Counted from the first letter of the stretch, positions 44,219 to 54,663 are shown. The stretch is DNA of 64,000 bases from Gaetbulibacter sp. S0825 (GCF_011777505.1 NZ_JAATJT010000002.1:708504-772503), one strand, 5' to 3'. Numbers and translations: made by a program. Notes: generated from the sequence alone by a model not told the origin.

Positions 44219-44959
44219 TCATCTATTAATTTTAAAGTTATTCAAATTAATATCATCTAGTCCTTTAGCATCAAATGGATACTCCATATCATCCTGAATG
44301 TTGTAGAGAGATATTAAAATAAACTCACTTAAAATCACTACAAAATAGGTAATCCAAATAGTAGTATCCAATCCTATTCTATTAATAATTGTTGGTGTGT
44401 ATATTAATGGAAAAATATAGATAAATATTAAGCAATAAGCTTTTAAACTAATTGGAGTTCTATGCGCGTGTATGGCATGCAAATTTTCTACAGATTCATG
44501 CAAATCGTTCATAAACCTAATAACTTTATCTTTTAAGTTTTTTGGAATTACCTCTGAATTATCAATAATAAATAAGTACACTTTATTTACTTCATCATCT
44601 AAATCATTAGTATTATAATTGTCCCTCACATTCAAATGAGAAATTGTTTTTTCACTAATTTCAATTAAAATATTAGATATCTCTTGTTTCTTTTCATCAG
44701 TTAAAGTTGGTGAACTCATAAAAAAGTAATCTACCGTTTTTATTGCCGCTCTAAACTGACTTAAATGCTCCAAAGCTTTTTCCCTCCTTCTAAAAGAACT
44801 TCTTATGGTAAACACTAAAGGAAAAACAATTGCAATACTTATTAAGGTGAGGTCTATGTTGTAATTAATATTGTATTTGTAAGCAACATATAAAGTTGCA
44901 AACGAAATAACTAAGGCAATTAAAGTTCTGCGATTAACGACAGTAGTATATTGATTCAT
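44219..44959 (-). CDS. Bestrophin-like (UPF0187-type) membrane protein
   Basis: 246 residues. Two N-terminal helices (about 12-50) are followed by a soluble helical middle with FRRREKALEHLSQFRAAI, then two more membrane helices (about 170-225). The segment SLYNIQDDMEYPFDAKGLDD (about 218-237) recalls the E-DPF signature that ends the membrane part of bestrophin channels. Bestrophins are chloride/anion channels, and bacterial homologues exist. By eye the match is partial, so the call is a family guess. No partner genes nearby. Confidence 0.5.
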   Translation of the reverse strand: MNQYTTVVNRRTLIALVISFATLYVAYKYNINYNIDLTLISIAIVFPLVFTIRSSFRRREKALEHLSQFRAAIKTVDYFFMSSPTLTDEKKQEISNILIEISEKTISHLNVRDNYNTNDLDDEVNKVYLFIIDNSEVIPKNLKDKVIRFMNDLHESVENLHAIHAHRTPISLKAYCLIFIYIFPLIYTPTIINRIGLDTTIWITYFVVILSEFILISLYNIQDDMEYPFDAKGLDDINLNNFKINR

Positions 44960-44977
44960 AAATGCCTCTTAAAATGT

Positions 44978-44985
44978 TATATTTG
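44978..44985 (+). promoter_or_regulatory. Promoter -7 element of the CotH-like gene
   Basis: TATATTTG matches TAnnTTTG exactly and lies 19 nt before the ATG at 45005. The nearest TTG (44951-44953) is 24 nt upstream of it, slightly far for a -33 box. Confidence 0.45.
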
Positions 44986-45004
44986 TTAAACAACATACAA
45001 TATA

Positions 45005-46060
45005 ATGAAAAAACAAATTTGGTGCACTTTATTGATTATAAGTTTGCTTGAATATACAACAGTTTTTTCTCAGAACGATTCTAATTCTAACAGTAAAGAA
45101 ACAAAAATAGAATTATTCAGTAATCAACAAACTCTTCCAATTAAACTTAATTATTCAAATAAAGTTTTAAAAAAAGACACTAATGACAGTACATATATTG
45201 CGTCTAAACTATCCTATCAAAATGATAATGGTTCTTGGACTTCTTTGAATATAGACTTAAGGGCACGAGGAAACTTTAGAAGAAACAACTGTTACTTCGT
45301 TCCTGTAAAAATCAGTATTAAGAAGAAGAATTATAAGAATACCATATTTGATAGTCATAAAAAATTAAAAATGGTAGTACCTTGTCAATTGTCCAAAGAT
45401 GGAAATGACAACGTTTTGAATGAGTATTTGGCTTATAAGTTTTATGAAATAATGTCGCCTTACCATTTTAACACTAGACTAGTCAACCTTGAATTAACTG
45501 AACCTGTAGGTAAAAAAGAAAAAAATCATTCCATAAAAGCTTTTTTAATAGAAGATGATAAAAAAATTGCAAAGCAATTTGATGGAAAAATTGTTGAACG
45601 CTCAATTCATCCAATGGCTCAAGAAGAGTTAAACTCCATTCGTGTTGAGTTTTTTCAATATATGATTGGCAATACAGATTTCTCAAATTTTGAACAGCAC
45701 AATTCTAAATTAATTTATGTAGACAAAGAAATCTTTCCTATTCCATATGATTTTGACATGTCTGGGTTGGTAAACACAAGTTACTCTATTGTATCTGAAA
45801 CAATTAGTGAAAAATCAAACATATCACGTGTCACACAAAGAGTTTATAGAGGGTTTAAAAGAAATCCTGTTTTAATAGAGCAAGTTCGGCAAGAATATAT
45901 TTCCAAAAAACTCGAAATGATTGATATTATTGATAAACATAAATCTCTATTTGAAAATGCCAGAGAATTTGAAAATGCTAGGGAGTATATTCAAAGTTTT
46001 TTCGAAATTCTAGAAAATGATAAAGAATTCAATAAAGAAATAATAAAGAATCTCAGGTAA
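45005..46060 (+). CDS. Secreted CotH kinase-like protein
   Basis: 351 residues with a signal peptide (1 to about 22). The region IDLRARGNFRRNNCYFVPVK (about 84-103), LKMVVPCQLS, NEYLAYKFYEIMSPYHFNTR and especially IGNTDFSNFEQHNSKLIY to FPIPYDFDMSGLV follows the pattern of CotH-like atypical kinases (RG.F, NEYLAY, GNTD...HN, PYDFD with the metal-binding DFD). Similar secreted proteins are scattered in flavobacteria. The catalytic activity is unproven. A duplicated REFENAREYI near the C-terminus suggests a small internal repeat. Own promoter and terminator. Confidence 0.55.
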   Translation: MKKQIWCTLLIISLLEYTTVFSQNDSNSNSKETKIELFSNQQTLPIKLNYSNKVLKKDTNDSTYIASKLSYQNDNGSWTSLNIDLRARGNFRRNNCYFVPVKISIKKKNYKNTIFDSHKKLKMVVPCQLSKDGNDNVLNEYLAYKFYEIMSPYHFNTRLVNLELTEPVGKKEKNHSIKAFLIEDDKKIAKQFDGKIVERSIHPMAQEELNSIRVEFFQYMIGNTDFSNFEQHNSKLIYVDKEIFPIPYDFDMSGLVNTSYSIVSETISEKSNISRVTQRVYRGFKRNPVLIEQVRQEYISKKLEMIDIIDKHKSLFENAREFENAREYIQSFFEILENDKEFNKEIIKNLR

Positions 46061-46087
46061 TAACCCTCTTTTTAAGCTTAAAAAACA

Positions 46088-46120
46088 AAAAAGCCCTACT
46101 CTAATAGAGTAAGGCTTTTT
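46088..46120. terminator. Bidirectional rho-independent terminator
   Basis: AAAAAGCC/GGCTTTTT and TACTCT/AGAGTA stems flank a 3-nt loop with one mismatch. T-runs on both strands suit termination of the CotH-like gene and of the minus-strand tRNA operon. Confidence 0.85.
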
Positions 46121-46121
46121 G

Positions 46122-46195
<74 letters not shown>

Positions 46196-46204
46196 ATTTA
46201 ATTG

Positions 46205-46279
46205 TCGGGGTGGCAGGATTCGAACCTGCGACCTCCGCGTCCCAAACGCGGCGCGATAACCGGGCTACGCTACACCCCG
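46205..46279 (-). tRNA. tRNA-Pro (anticodon TGG)
   Basis: Minus strand: 75 nt, acceptor CGGGGTG/CACCCCG. The anticodon stem CCGCG/CGCGG closes loop TTTGGGA (anticodon TGG, reads CCN). T-loop GGTTCGAATCC. No encoded CCA; 9 nt before tRNA-Arg. Confidence 0.96.
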
Positions 46280-46300
46280 AAACGATTATCTTAAAAAAAG

Positions 46301-46385
46301 CGGAGAGAGTGGGATTCGAACCCACGCGACAGTTACCCGTCGACAGTTTAGCAAACTGCTCCATTAACCACTCTGGCACCTCTCC
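46301..46385 (-). tRNA. tRNA-Ser (anticodon GCT)
   Basis: Minus strand: 85 nt with the long variable arm of class II tRNAs. Acceptor GGAGAGG, anticodon loop TTGCTAA (anticodon GCT, reads AGC/AGU), T-loop GGTTCGAATCC, discriminator G. First tRNA of the cluster. Confidence 0.95.
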
Positions 46386-46389
46386 TATT

Positions 46390-46421
46390 CTAATATATAA
46401 GAACGTTGCATTATTTTCAAA
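46390..46421 (-). promoter_or_regulatory. Candidate promoter of the tRNA cluster
   Basis: Minus strand: TTTG (46418-46421), 20-nt spacer, TATATTAG (46390-46397), ending 4 nt before tRNA-Ser. One mismatch to TTTG/TAnnTTTG. Confidence 0.5.
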
Positions 46422-46491
46422 TGCGGATGCAAATGTAACTTTTCATCTTAAAGAACGCAAACTATTTTTTTACTTTTTTAAAGGAATATTA

Positions 46492-48540
46492 TTATTCTGG
46501 ATATTCTATACGTAAGTGATAGATATTAGCCAACTTATGCTTTAAAACTTTTTTAATTGATTGAATTTCTTTGAAAGTAATATTTGCGTTCAAAAATTGA
46601 CCATTTTCTATTTGCTTACTAATAATATTCTCAACGAATACATCTATTTTAGCAGATGTAGGCTCCTTTATACTTTTTGAAGCAGCTTCAACACTATCAC
46701 ACATCATTAATATTGCTGTTTCCTTACTAAATGGACTAGGTCCTGGATACCTAAAATCATTAATATCTATACCACCATCCATTCCTTTTTCTTTACTATA
46801 AAAATAATATACCAAGCTAGTTCCATGATGTGTTCTAATAAAATCTATAACACGATCTGGAAGTTTGTACTTTTTTGCTAATTCTATACCATCTATTACA
46901 TGGTTAATAATAATTTGAGCGCTTTCCTTTGGCATTAAATCATCATGAGGGTTAATTCCAGTTGCTTGATTTTCGGTAAAAAAAGTGGGGTTCTTCATTT
47001 TTCCAATATCATGATACAAAGCACCAACTCGTACTAGCATAGCATTTGCTCCAATTTCATTTGCAGATGCTTCGGCTAAATTTGCAACATTTAAAGAATG
47101 ATGAAATGTTCCAGGAGCCTTATTCGATAATTCTTTCAATAATTTTGAATTGGTATCTGAAAGTTCTAATAACGATACATCAGAAACCAGTCCAAATAGC
47201 TTCTCATAAGCATATATTAAAGGTTGTACAAACAAAGTTGCTAAACCACAAAGTATAAAAAGCACAAAAGTCTCTCCTTTTAAATTATCTATACCTCCTT
47301 CATGTATGACAAAAAAAGCAAAATAAGCAACTAAATAAATTAATGTGATTTGTCCTACTGAAATAAACAAATTAGCCCTTTTGTAAAGCTCAGAAACTGT
47401 GAGTATTGTAACAATTCCTGCAATAATCTGCAAGAACATATATTCATAGTTATTTGTTACTACAAAACCTAACAACAATACTGTTATAACATGTGCAAAT
47501 AGACCTAAACGAGCATCGAAAAATGCTTTTAAAACTAAAGGTAAAATACATATTGGAACTATGTAAACATATGCAGAATTATAATTAACCACCAAAGTGG
47601 TTAGTAATACCATTAATAAAATATTAAAAAAGATAAAGGTTACTTTTGTATTGTTTTTAAATACATCTGGCCTATATTTTCTTATAAAAAGAAGCAGCAT
47701 TAACAATGTCAAGGCCACTAACAAAGTATAAGCTGCTAAAATCCAATTATAATTAGCTTCACTCCATATTTGCGACTCATACTCTGATTCAAGTGATTTT
47801 AAAATTTCGTAATTATCACCTTCAACAACTTCACCTTTAGATATTATAATAGTGCCTTGTGCAATACGACCTCTCACCAAAGATATTTTATCTAATTCTT
47901 CTTGCAAAGAATTATCCGTAAGACTATTATTTAATGAAACGTTAGGTTTAACTATATCGAAAAATAACGACATTAATTTCTGTGAGTTTTCAACAGAAAG
48001 ATTTAATTCGTTAATGCTTTCTTCAGCAAAGGTTCTAAAGTTAGGCTTAACAAAACTTGAATAATTTGTGTTTTCAATTTGGTTTCTATCTTCCAAAAGG
48101 ATGACTATTCTATTATCTGAATAATCATAGTCTTTGTCTAGAATTCCCTTTGAATATATTTGATTTATTACCGATAAACCTTGATTAAATAATAATGTCT
48201 TTTCCAGTTTAGATAAGGAGTCAGAAAATACATTTGGAAATTGAGTTTCATAATCTTTAATTACTTGTAGAGCAACCGTATTATCAATATCAAAATATAC
48301 CGAAGCATTTTCTTGGATGGTTTTACGCTCTTGCTGAATTTCTTCTTCTGCTTTTTTAATAGCAAAATCGAAAGGTGCATATAAGTTTTCCGATTGCCAT
48401 GGCTTTCCTTTTTCAAAACTATACTTAAACTTTCCGCTCTTTGGAAATAAGTATACTATTAAAAAGGAAGTAGCTATAAAAAGTAAGACCTTATATATTA
48501 AGGAATGATTTTTATATAACCTATTTATAAAATCCTTCAT
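46492..48540 (-). CDS. 7TM-HD domain protein (PgpH-like, c-di-AMP phosphodiesterase family)
   Basis: 682 residues from the ATG at 48540; the longer reading frame to 48588 is unlikely. One N-terminal membrane helix (about 10-30), a periplasmic 7TMR-HDED extracellular domain (to about 270), seven membrane helices (about 270-450) and a C-terminal HD domain. The HD metal sites are in TFHHSLNVANLAEASANEIG, VGALYHDIGK and the later IINHVIDGIELAKKY and RTHHGTS. The layout matches PgpH, which hydrolyses c-di-AMP in other bacteria. The activity here is inferred. Confidence 0.9.
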   Translation of the reverse strand: MKDFINRLYKNHSLIYKVLLFIATSFLIVYLFPKSGKFKYSFEKGKPWQSENLYAPFDFAIKKAEEEIQQERKTIQENASVYFDIDNTVALQVIKDYETQFPNVFSDSLSKLEKTLLFNQGLSVINQIYSKGILDKDYDYSDNRIVILLEDRNQIENTNYSSFVKPNFRTFAEESINELNLSVENSQKLMSLFFDIVKPNVSLNNSLTDNSLQEELDKISLVRGRIAQGTIIISKGEVVEGDNYEILKSLESEYESQIWSEANYNWILAAYTLLVALTLLMLLLFIRKYRPDVFKNNTKVTFIFFNILLMVLLTTLVVNYNSAYVYIVPICILPLVLKAFFDARLGLFAHVITVLLLGFVVTNNYEYMFLQIIAGIVTILTVSELYKRANLFISVGQITLIYLVAYFAFFVIHEGGIDNLKGETFVLFILCGLATLFVQPLIYAYEKLFGLVSDVSLLELSDTNSKLLKELSNKAPGTFHHSLNVANLAEASANEIGANAMLVRVGALYHDIGKMKNPTFFTENQATGINPHDDLMPKESAQIIINHVIDGIELAKKYKLPDRVIDFIRTHHGTSLVYYFYSKEKGMDGGIDINDFRYPGPSPFSKETAILMMCDSVEAASKSIKEPTSAKIDVFVENIISKQIENGQFLNANITFKEIQSIKKVLKHKLANIYHLRIEYPE

Positions 48541-48668
48541 GAATTGAGTTAAGATTATTTCAAAAGTAATAAAATAAAGATGCAACATGGGTATGATATT
48601 GACATAATCATTCTATTTTCTTCCAAATTTTGACTAATTTCGCAACTCAAATAAATTATAAAATTATA

Positions 48669-49847
48669 ATGAGCAAAGAGGTTGTAATCGTTTCAGCAGT
48701 TAGAACTCCTATTGGTAGCTTTTTAGGAGCTTTATCAACTATTCCAGCTCCAAGATTAGGGGCAATAGCAATTAAAGGAGCTTTAGATAAAATTAAGCTT
48801 AATCCAGAAATGGTTGAAGAAGTTCTAATGGGTAATGTTGTTCAGGCTGGAACCGGACAAGCACCAGCTAGACAAGCAGCTATTTACGCTGGAATCCCTG
48901 ATACTGTTCCTTGCACAACTATTAATAAAGTTTGTGCTTCTGGTATGAAAACGGTTATCCAAGCAGCACAATCTATTGCTCTAGGAGATGCAGACATTAT
49001 TATTGCTGGTGGAATGGAAAATATGAGTTTAATCCCTCATTATTATCACGCTCGTACTGCAACAAAATTTGGACCAGCAACTTTTGAAGATGGTATGCAA
49101 AAAGATGGATTGGTAGACGTTTATGATGGAAATGCCATGGGAGTTTGCGCAGATGCTTGTGCTACAGAGCACAACTTTTCAAGAGAAGACCAAGACGCAT
49201 TTGCAATACAATCTTATAATCGTTCCGCAGCAGCTTGGGGCGCTGGTAAATTTAATAATGAGATAATTCCTGTTGAAGTACCACAACGTAGAGGTGAACC
49301 AATAGTTGTAAATAAAGATGAAGAATATACTAACGTAAAAATGGAAAAAATTCCTGCCTTACGTCCAGCGTTTACTAAAGACGGTACAGTTACAGCTGCT
49401 AATGCCTCTACAATTAATGATGGAGCTGCTGCATTGGTATTAATGAGCAAGGATAAAGCCAATGAGTTAGGTCTAAAACCTTTAGCAACTATTAAAAGTT
49501 ATGCAGACGCTGCTCAAGAACCTAAATGGTTTACTACAGCTCCTGCAAAAGCTTTGCCAAAAGCTCTTGCTAAAGCAGAATTGAATATTGGTGATGTGGA
49601 TTATTTTGAGTTCAATGAAGCTTTTGCTGTTGTTGGATTAGCAAACATGAAACTTCTTGAATTGACAGATGATAAAGTAAATGTTAATGGTGGTGCTGTT
49701 TCTTTAGGGCATCCTTTGGGATGTTCTGGAGCAAGAATAATTGTAACTTTACTGAATGTATTAGAACAAAACAATGGCAAAATTGGAGCTGCAGCTATTT
49801 GTAATGGTGGTGGCGGTGCTTCGGCAATTGTTTTAGAACGCAATTAA
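48669..49847 (+). CDS. Acetyl-CoA C-acyltransferase (thiolase)
   Basis: 392 residues from the ATG at 48669 (SKEVVIVSAVRTPIGSF is the canonical N-terminus). Catalytic Cys in TINKVCASGMKTVIQAAQ, mid-protein GGMENMSLIPHYY, NEAFAVVGLANM, GHPLGCSGARI and the C-terminal CNGGGGASAIVLE. Equivalent to E. coli AtoB/FadA; direction (acetoacetyl-CoA synthesis or beta-oxidation) cannot be told without the operon partners. Confidence 0.95.
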   Translation: MSKEVVIVSAVRTPIGSFLGALSTIPAPRLGAIAIKGALDKIKLNPEMVEEVLMGNVVQAGTGQAPARQAAIYAGIPDTVPCTTINKVCASGMKTVIQAAQSIALGDADIIIAGGMENMSLIPHYYHARTATKFGPATFEDGMQKDGLVDVYDGNAMGVCADACATEHNFSREDQDAFAIQSYNRSAAAWGAGKFNNEIIPVEVPQRRGEPIVVNKDEEYTNVKMEKIPALRPAFTKDGTVTAANASTINDGAAALVLMSKDKANELGLKPLATIKSYADAAQEPKWFTTAPAKALPKALAKAELNIGDVDYFEFNEAFAVVGLANMKLLELTDDKVNVNGGAVSLGHPLGCSGARIIVTLLNVLEQNNGKIGAAAICNGGGGASAIVLERN

Positions 49848-49855
49848 TATATTTG

Positions 49856-50605
49856 ATGCAATACGGAATTTGTAGCTTGAGTATAGTCCCTTTAAGATTG
49901 GAAGTCTCTGATGCTTCTGAGCTAGTTTCTCAGCTACTCTATGGTGATTTTTTTAAAGTACTAGAGCAACGAAAAAAATGGAGTAAAATACGTTTGGATT
50001 TTGATGGATATGAAGGCTGGATTGATAATAAACAATATGTCGAGATTTCAGAGTTAGAATTTAAAAGCTTAAAACAAGGCACACCGATATATGCCACAGA
50101 CCTTGTAGAGTTTATAGAAAACACTTCAAAAGAGTTAATCCCTATTCCATTAGGAGCGTCACTAAATGGGCTGTCAATTTTAAAGCATGCTCACGATGGA
50201 AATACTACATCTGGTGTTCTTCCAAAAAACAACATATTACAAACGGCTTCTTTTTATTTAAATGCACCTTACTTATGGGGAGGCAAAACACCCTTAGGAA
50301 TAGATTGTTCAGGATTTACGCAAATGGTTTATAAACTTAATGGGTATAAATTATTAAGAGATGCATCGCAGCAAGCTACTCAAGGAGAGGCTTTAAGCTT
50401 TATTGAAGAAAGTGAACCTGGTGATCTTGCCTTTTTTGATAATACAGAAGGCCATATTATTCATGTAGGGATCATTATGAAAGACAACTATATTATCCAT
50501 GCTCATGGAAAAGTAAGAGTTGATAGACTTGACCATACAGGTATATATAACACAGAGTTAAAAACTCACACACATAAACTTCGAGTAATTAAAAAGATTA
50601 TATAA
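49856..50605 (+). CDS. NlpC/P60 (C40) cell-wall endopeptidase with SH3-like domain
   Basis: About 249 residues. An N-terminal SH3-like segment (GICSLSIVPLRLEVSDASEL to YEGWIDNKQYV) precedes the C40 catalytic domain: Cys in PLGIDCSGFTQMVYKLNGY, His in GHIIHVGIIM, and HAHGKVRVD. No signal peptide is visible, so export is uncertain. These enzymes cut within peptidoglycan stem peptides. Six nt after the thiolase stop and read from the ATG at 49856; a TTG one codon earlier (49853) overlaps nothing useful. Terminator follows. Confidence 0.93.
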   Translation: MQYGICSLSIVPLRLEVSDASELVSQLLYGDFFKVLEQRKKWSKIRLDFDGYEGWIDNKQYVEISELEFKSLKQGTPIYATDLVEFIENTSKELIPIPLGASLNGLSILKHAHDGNTTSGVLPKNNILQTASFYLNAPYLWGGKTPLGIDCSGFTQMVYKLNGYKLLRDASQQATQGEALSFIEESEPGDLAFFDNTEGHIIHVGIIMKDNYIIHAHGKVRVDRLDHTGIYNTELKTHTHKLRVIKKII

Positions 50606-50639
50606 AAAAAAGCCGTTTAATATAAACGGCCTTTTTTTT
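50606..50639. terminator. Bidirectional terminator after the NlpC/P60 gene
   Basis: GCCGTTTA and TAAACGGC stem around a short loop, with A- and T-runs outside; fits termination of the plus-strand gene and of the minus-strand TPR gene. Confidence 0.85.
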
Positions 50640-50661
50640 ATATCAGTAAATCTATAGTAGA

Positions 50662-51936
50662 TTAATTTCCATTTTTTAAAGCTTCAACTTTAGCTTTCAT
50701 TGCTTTGAAATTTTCTGTATCATCAAGAGCACTATATAAGTTCATTAATGTTGTAGCGGCATTTATATCTTTAGGATTTAATTCTAAAACCTTAGACAAA
50801 TATGGTGTTGCATCTCTATACACTTTCTCTCTTTTCACTTTTAGTTCATCATACTTTTTATTATCTGCAGCAGATGTTCCAAGCTTATTCATCTCATCAA
50901 TAATCCCTTTCTCTTGATCTAGGATCAACACAGCCATGTTCATATAAGCATTTGAATAGGTTGGATCCATCTTAATTGCTTTATCATAATACTTTTTTGC
51001 CTCATCAAAATCGTTATTATCCGCTGCTGTAACTCCCAAATTAAAAACTAGAGCAACATTGTTGGGATCTAAATCTAATGCTTTAGAAATAAGTTCTGTA
51101 TATTTTTCCGTATTGTCCATTTGTCTATATAAATCTGCTTCAGCTAAGATTAGATTGACATCATTTGGATTTAATTTTTTTGCATCTTCAATAGCTCTTA
51201 TCGCCTCCTCGTTTTTACCTTGACTTATATATATTAAGGTAATGTTCTTCGCAATTTCGCCTATTTTAGATTCAGAATCGACAACTCGTGGATTAGTATG
51301 AGTCTTTCCTTTTACAGATAAATTCATAGTAACTTCATTCGGAAAAGCTTGATCTTCTCCTGTTGAGACTTCGGTAGCAAGGTATTGCTTAGAAACACCA
51401 GTATACCCTATATTTGATAATTCCTTATAAATTCTTAAAGCTGCATCATAATCTTTTCCATTTACAGCGGCTGTTGCTGCATTATACAAGAAAATAGTAT
51501 CTGTCGGAGATATTCTATACGCTTTTTCAAAATCACTAGCTGCTAGTTCAAAGTTTTTATTACCATAGGCAGTTGTACCTTTCTGTACTAAAGCTATGCC
51601 CATTTGTTCTTTAAGATTATTTGCTTGAGGAGTGTATACTTTTTTTCCTGTTTTCTCAACATCTGAAAGCATTTTAAAACTCTCTAAAGCACCATCAATA
51701 TCTTCATTACTTCCTGTACCATTTGCATACAAAGCCTGACCTTTTAGGAAATAAAATTTAGCTTTTGTTTTATCATCCATTGCAGACATTAAAGATTCTG
51801 CGGCATGAATAGCAGCTTTAGCGTCTGCAAAGTTGCTACTCTTTATAGCTTTCTCTGCGGTTTTTAATTCTTTCTTTTGTGCAAAAGAAAAAGAACCAAT
51901 TATCAGAGCTAATGCTAATATAACCTGTTTTTTCAT
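50662..51936 (-). CDS. Secreted tetratricopeptide repeat protein
   Basis: 424 residues from the ATG at 51936, where MKKQVILALALIIGSFSFAQ forms a signal peptide (the track's longer frame to 52026 runs into gyrA). The mature part is a series of TPR helices (for example AIRAIEDAKKLNPNDVNLIL, ALDLDPNNVALVFNLGVTAA, YDKAIKMDPTYSNAYMNMAV). It lies 28 nt after gyrA on the same strand and ends at a terminator. A protein-interaction scaffold in the periplasm is likely; partner unknown. Confidence 0.9.
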   Translation of the reverse strand: MKKQVILALALIIGSFSFAQKKELKTAEKAIKSSNFADAKAAIHAAESLMSAMDDKTKAKFYFLKGQALYANGTGSNEDIDGALESFKMLSDVEKTGKKVYTPQANNLKEQMGIALVQKGTTAYGNKNFELAASDFEKAYRISPTDTIFLYNAATAAVNGKDYDAALRIYKELSNIGYTGVSKQYLATEVSTGEDQAFPNEVTMNLSVKGKTHTNPRVVDSESKIGEIAKNITLIYISQGKNEEAIRAIEDAKKLNPNDVNLILAEADLYRQMDNTEKYTELISKALDLDPNNVALVFNLGVTAADNNDFDEAKKYYDKAIKMDPTYSNAYMNMAVLILDQEKGIIDEMNKLGTSAADNKKYDELKVKREKVYRDATPYLSKVLELNPKDINAATTLMNLYSALDDTENFKAMKAKVEALKNGN

Positions 51937-51964
51937 TTTTAATAGTTTAATTGTTAATTGTATT

Positions 51965-54517
51965 TTATTCTTCTTCTTTGTTACTATCAAGAGTTGTGCC
52001 ATCTTCATTTTGACTAGTGTTATCAATTGTTTCAGAAGTTATTGTGTTGCCTTCCTCATCTAACTCTACCTCATCTTCATCGTGCATTACCTTAGCAACA
52101 GCAGCAATGGAATCACTTCCTTTTAAATTAATAAGCTTAACTCCTTGCGTGGCTCTACCCATAACTCTTAAATCTTGAACAGCCATTCTAATAGCAATTC
52201 CAGATTTGTTAATTATCATCAAGTCATCTTCATCACTTACATTCTTGATTGCTACTAAGTTACCTGTTTTTTCGGTAATAGAAATAGTTTTAACTCCTTT
52301 TCCTCCACGATTAGTTATTCTATAATCCTCTAAACTAGAGCGTTTTCCATAACCATTTTCTGAAACTACAAGGATATCGCTTTCCATATCGTTAACAGCA
52401 ATCATACCTATAACTTCATCTGTTTTCTCGTCTTGAAGTCTAATGCCACGAACACCTGAAGCGTTTCTACCCATAGGTCTTGTTTTTGCTTCTTCAAAAC
52501 GAATAGCCTTACCAGATTTTAGAGCTAACATCACTTGGCTTTCACCAGTTGTAAGTTTTGCTTCTAATAATTCGTCGTCTTCTTTAATGGTAATGGCATT
52601 AATTCCATTTGTACGTGGACGAGAATATTGCTCTAATGATGTCTTTTTGACTTGACCTTTTTTAGTAGCCATAATCACATAGTGGCTGTTTATATAATCA
52701 TCATCCTTTAAATCTTGAGTACAGATAAAGGCTTTTACTTTATCATCTTGCTCAATATTTATAAGGTTTTGAATGGCTCTACCTTTAGATGTTTTGCTTC
52801 CTTCAGGAATTTCATAAACGCGCATCCAGAAACATTTTCCTTTTTGGGTAAAGAACAACATATATTGATGGTTAGTACCAACAAATAAATGTTCAAGGAA
52901 ATCTTCGTTTCTAGTGGTCGATGCTTTTTGACCAACACCTCCTCTATTTTGAGTTTTGTATTCGGTAAGCGATGTTCTTTTAATATATCCTGCATGAGAA
53001 ATGGTTATAACCACTTTCTCGTTAGGTATCATATCTTCAATACTTAAATCCCCACCTGCATATTCTATTACAGAACGACGCTCATCACCATATTTTTGCT
53101 GAACTTCTAGAAGCTCTTCTTTGATGATATCCATACGACGCTCTTTCTTATCAAGAATATCTTTTAAATCATCTATCGTTATCATTAAAGCATCGTATTC
53201 AGCTCGTAGTTTATCTTGTTCTAAACCAGTAAGCTGGCGCAAACGCATTTCAACAATAGCTTTTGCTTGAATTTCAGTAAGCTCAAATCTATCAATTAAT
53301 TTTTGCCTAGCCTCATCTGCGTTTGCAGACGAACGAATTAATGCAATAACTTCATCAATATTATCAGAAGCTATAATGAGTCCTTCTAATATGTGTGCAC
53401 GCTCTTCTGCTTTACGAAGTTCGTATGTGGTTCTTCTTACAACTACTTCATGACGATGCTCAACAAAATGATGAATCATATCTTTAAGATTCAACATTTC
53501 TGGTCGTCCATTTACAAGTGCAATATTATTAACACTAAATGATGACTGCAATGCAGTGTATTTATAAAGCTTATTTAAAACAATATTTGGTATAGCATCA
53601 CGTTTTAAAACATAGACAATACGCATACCGTTTCTATCGGATTCGTCACGGATGGTGGCAATCCCTTCTAATTTCTTATCATTAACAAGGTCGGCAGTCT
53701 TTTTAATCATGTCTGCTTTGTTAACTTGATATGGGATTTCGGTCACAATAATACTTTCGCGTCCTTGGACTTCTTCTATTATTGCTTTTCCACGCATTAC
53801 TACTCTACCTCGACCAGTTTTAAAAGCTTCCCTTACACCATCATACCCATAGATAATTCCTCCTGTTGGAAAGTCAGGTGCTTTGACATGTGTAATAAGC
53901 TCGTCAATCTCAATATTGTTATTATCGATATAAGCAATAATGCCATCTACAACTTCAGTTAAGTTATGAGGTGGCATATTTGTAGCCATACCAACAGCAA
54001 TACCTGATGCCCCATTTACAAGAAGTCCTGGGATTCTGGTTGGTAACACTGTAGGTTCTTGTAGGGTATCATCAAAATTTAACTTGTGATCGACTGTTTC
54101 TTTGTCAATATCTGCCAACATGTCCTCAGATATTTTACGCATACGTGCTTCGGTATAACGCATTGCTGCAGGACTGTCACCATCTATAGATCCAAAGTTT
54201 CCTTGTCCATCAACAAGCATATAGCGCAAGCTCCATTCTTGGGCCATACGCACCATAGTATCGTAAACTGATGTATCACCATGTGGATGGTACTTTCCTA
54301 GTACCTCTCCAACGATTCTAGCTGATTTTTTATGAGCTGTATTTGACCTTACTCCTAATTCATGCATACCATAAAGTACGCGTCTATGAACTGGTTTTAG
54401 GCCATCTCTTACATCTGGTAGTGCACGTGACACAATGACCGACATTGAGTAATCAATGTAAGCCGATTTCATTTCATCTTCAATATTTATTGGAATGAGT
54501 TTTTCTCCTTCTGCCAT
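51965..54517 (-). CDS. gyrA: DNA gyrase subunit A
   Basis: 850 residues. The N-terminal breakage-reunion domain holds the catalytic Tyr in [10 protein letters not shown] (Tyr121), and the quinolone-determining region reads [17 protein letters not shown] (Thr82 and Asp86 at the E. coli Ser83 and Asp87 positions). A coiled-coil arm precedes the C-terminal six-bladed pinwheel of DNA-wrapping repeats. The acidic C-terminal tail is normal. With GyrB it adds negative supercoils. Divergent from clpC. Confidence 0.98.
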   Translation of the reverse strand: MAEGEKLIPINIEDEMKSAYIDYSMSVIVSRALPDVRDGLKPVHRRVLYGMHELGVRSNTAHKKSARIVGEVLGKYHPHGDTSVYDTMVRMAQEWSLRYMLVDGQGNFGSIDGDSPAAMRYTEARMRKISEDMLADIDKETVDHKLNFDDTLQEPTVLPTRIPGLLVNGASGIAVGMATNMPPHNLTEVVDGIIAYIDNNNIEIDELITHVKAPDFPTGGIIYGYDGVREAFKTGRGRVVMRGKAIIEEVQGRESIIVTEIPYQVNKADMIKKTADLVNDKKLEGIATIRDESDRNGMRIVYVLKRDAIPNIVLNKLYKYTALQSSFSVNNIALVNGRPEMLNLKDMIHHFVEHRHEVVVRRTTYELRKAEERAHILEGLIIASDNIDEVIALIRSSANADEARQKLIDRFELTEIQAKAIVEMRLRQLTGLEQDKLRAEYDALMITIDDLKDILDKKERRMDIIKEELLEVQQKYGDERRSVIEYAGGDLSIEDMIPNEKVVITISHAGYIKRTSLTEYKTQNRGGVGQKASTTRNEDFLEHLFVGTNHQYMLFFTQKGKCFWMRVYEIPEGSKTSKGRAIQNLINIEQDDKVKAFICTQDLKDDDYINSHYVIMATKKGQVKKTSLEQYSRPRTNGINAITIKEDDELLEAKLTTGESQVMLALKSGKAIRFEEAKTRPMGRNASGVRGIRLQDEKTDEVIGMIAVNDMESDILVVSENGYGKRSSLEDYRITNRGGKGVKTISITEKTGNLVAIKNVSDEDDLMIINKSGIAIRMAVQDLRVMGRATQGVKLINLKGSDSIAAVAKVMHDEDEVELDEEGNTITSETIDNTSQNEDGTTLDSNKEEE

Positions 54518-54655
54518 AAATAAAATTATTAGTTTTTGTAGGTTTTCAAATCGAGCTAATATAATAATTTTGTTAGTCCGAATACTATCAATATAAGGCT
54601 TTTTTAAGACATTTTATCAACAATATTTTAGGTGTTTTTAGTTAATAACTATACA

Positions 54656-54663
54656 TAGATTTG
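54656..54663 (+). promoter_or_regulatory. Candidate -7 element for clpC
   Basis: TAGATTTG fits TAnnTTTG exactly in the 261-nt gyrA-clpC spacer. No TTTG at the usual distance upstream was found, and the leader would be over 110 nt. Confidence 0.25.
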
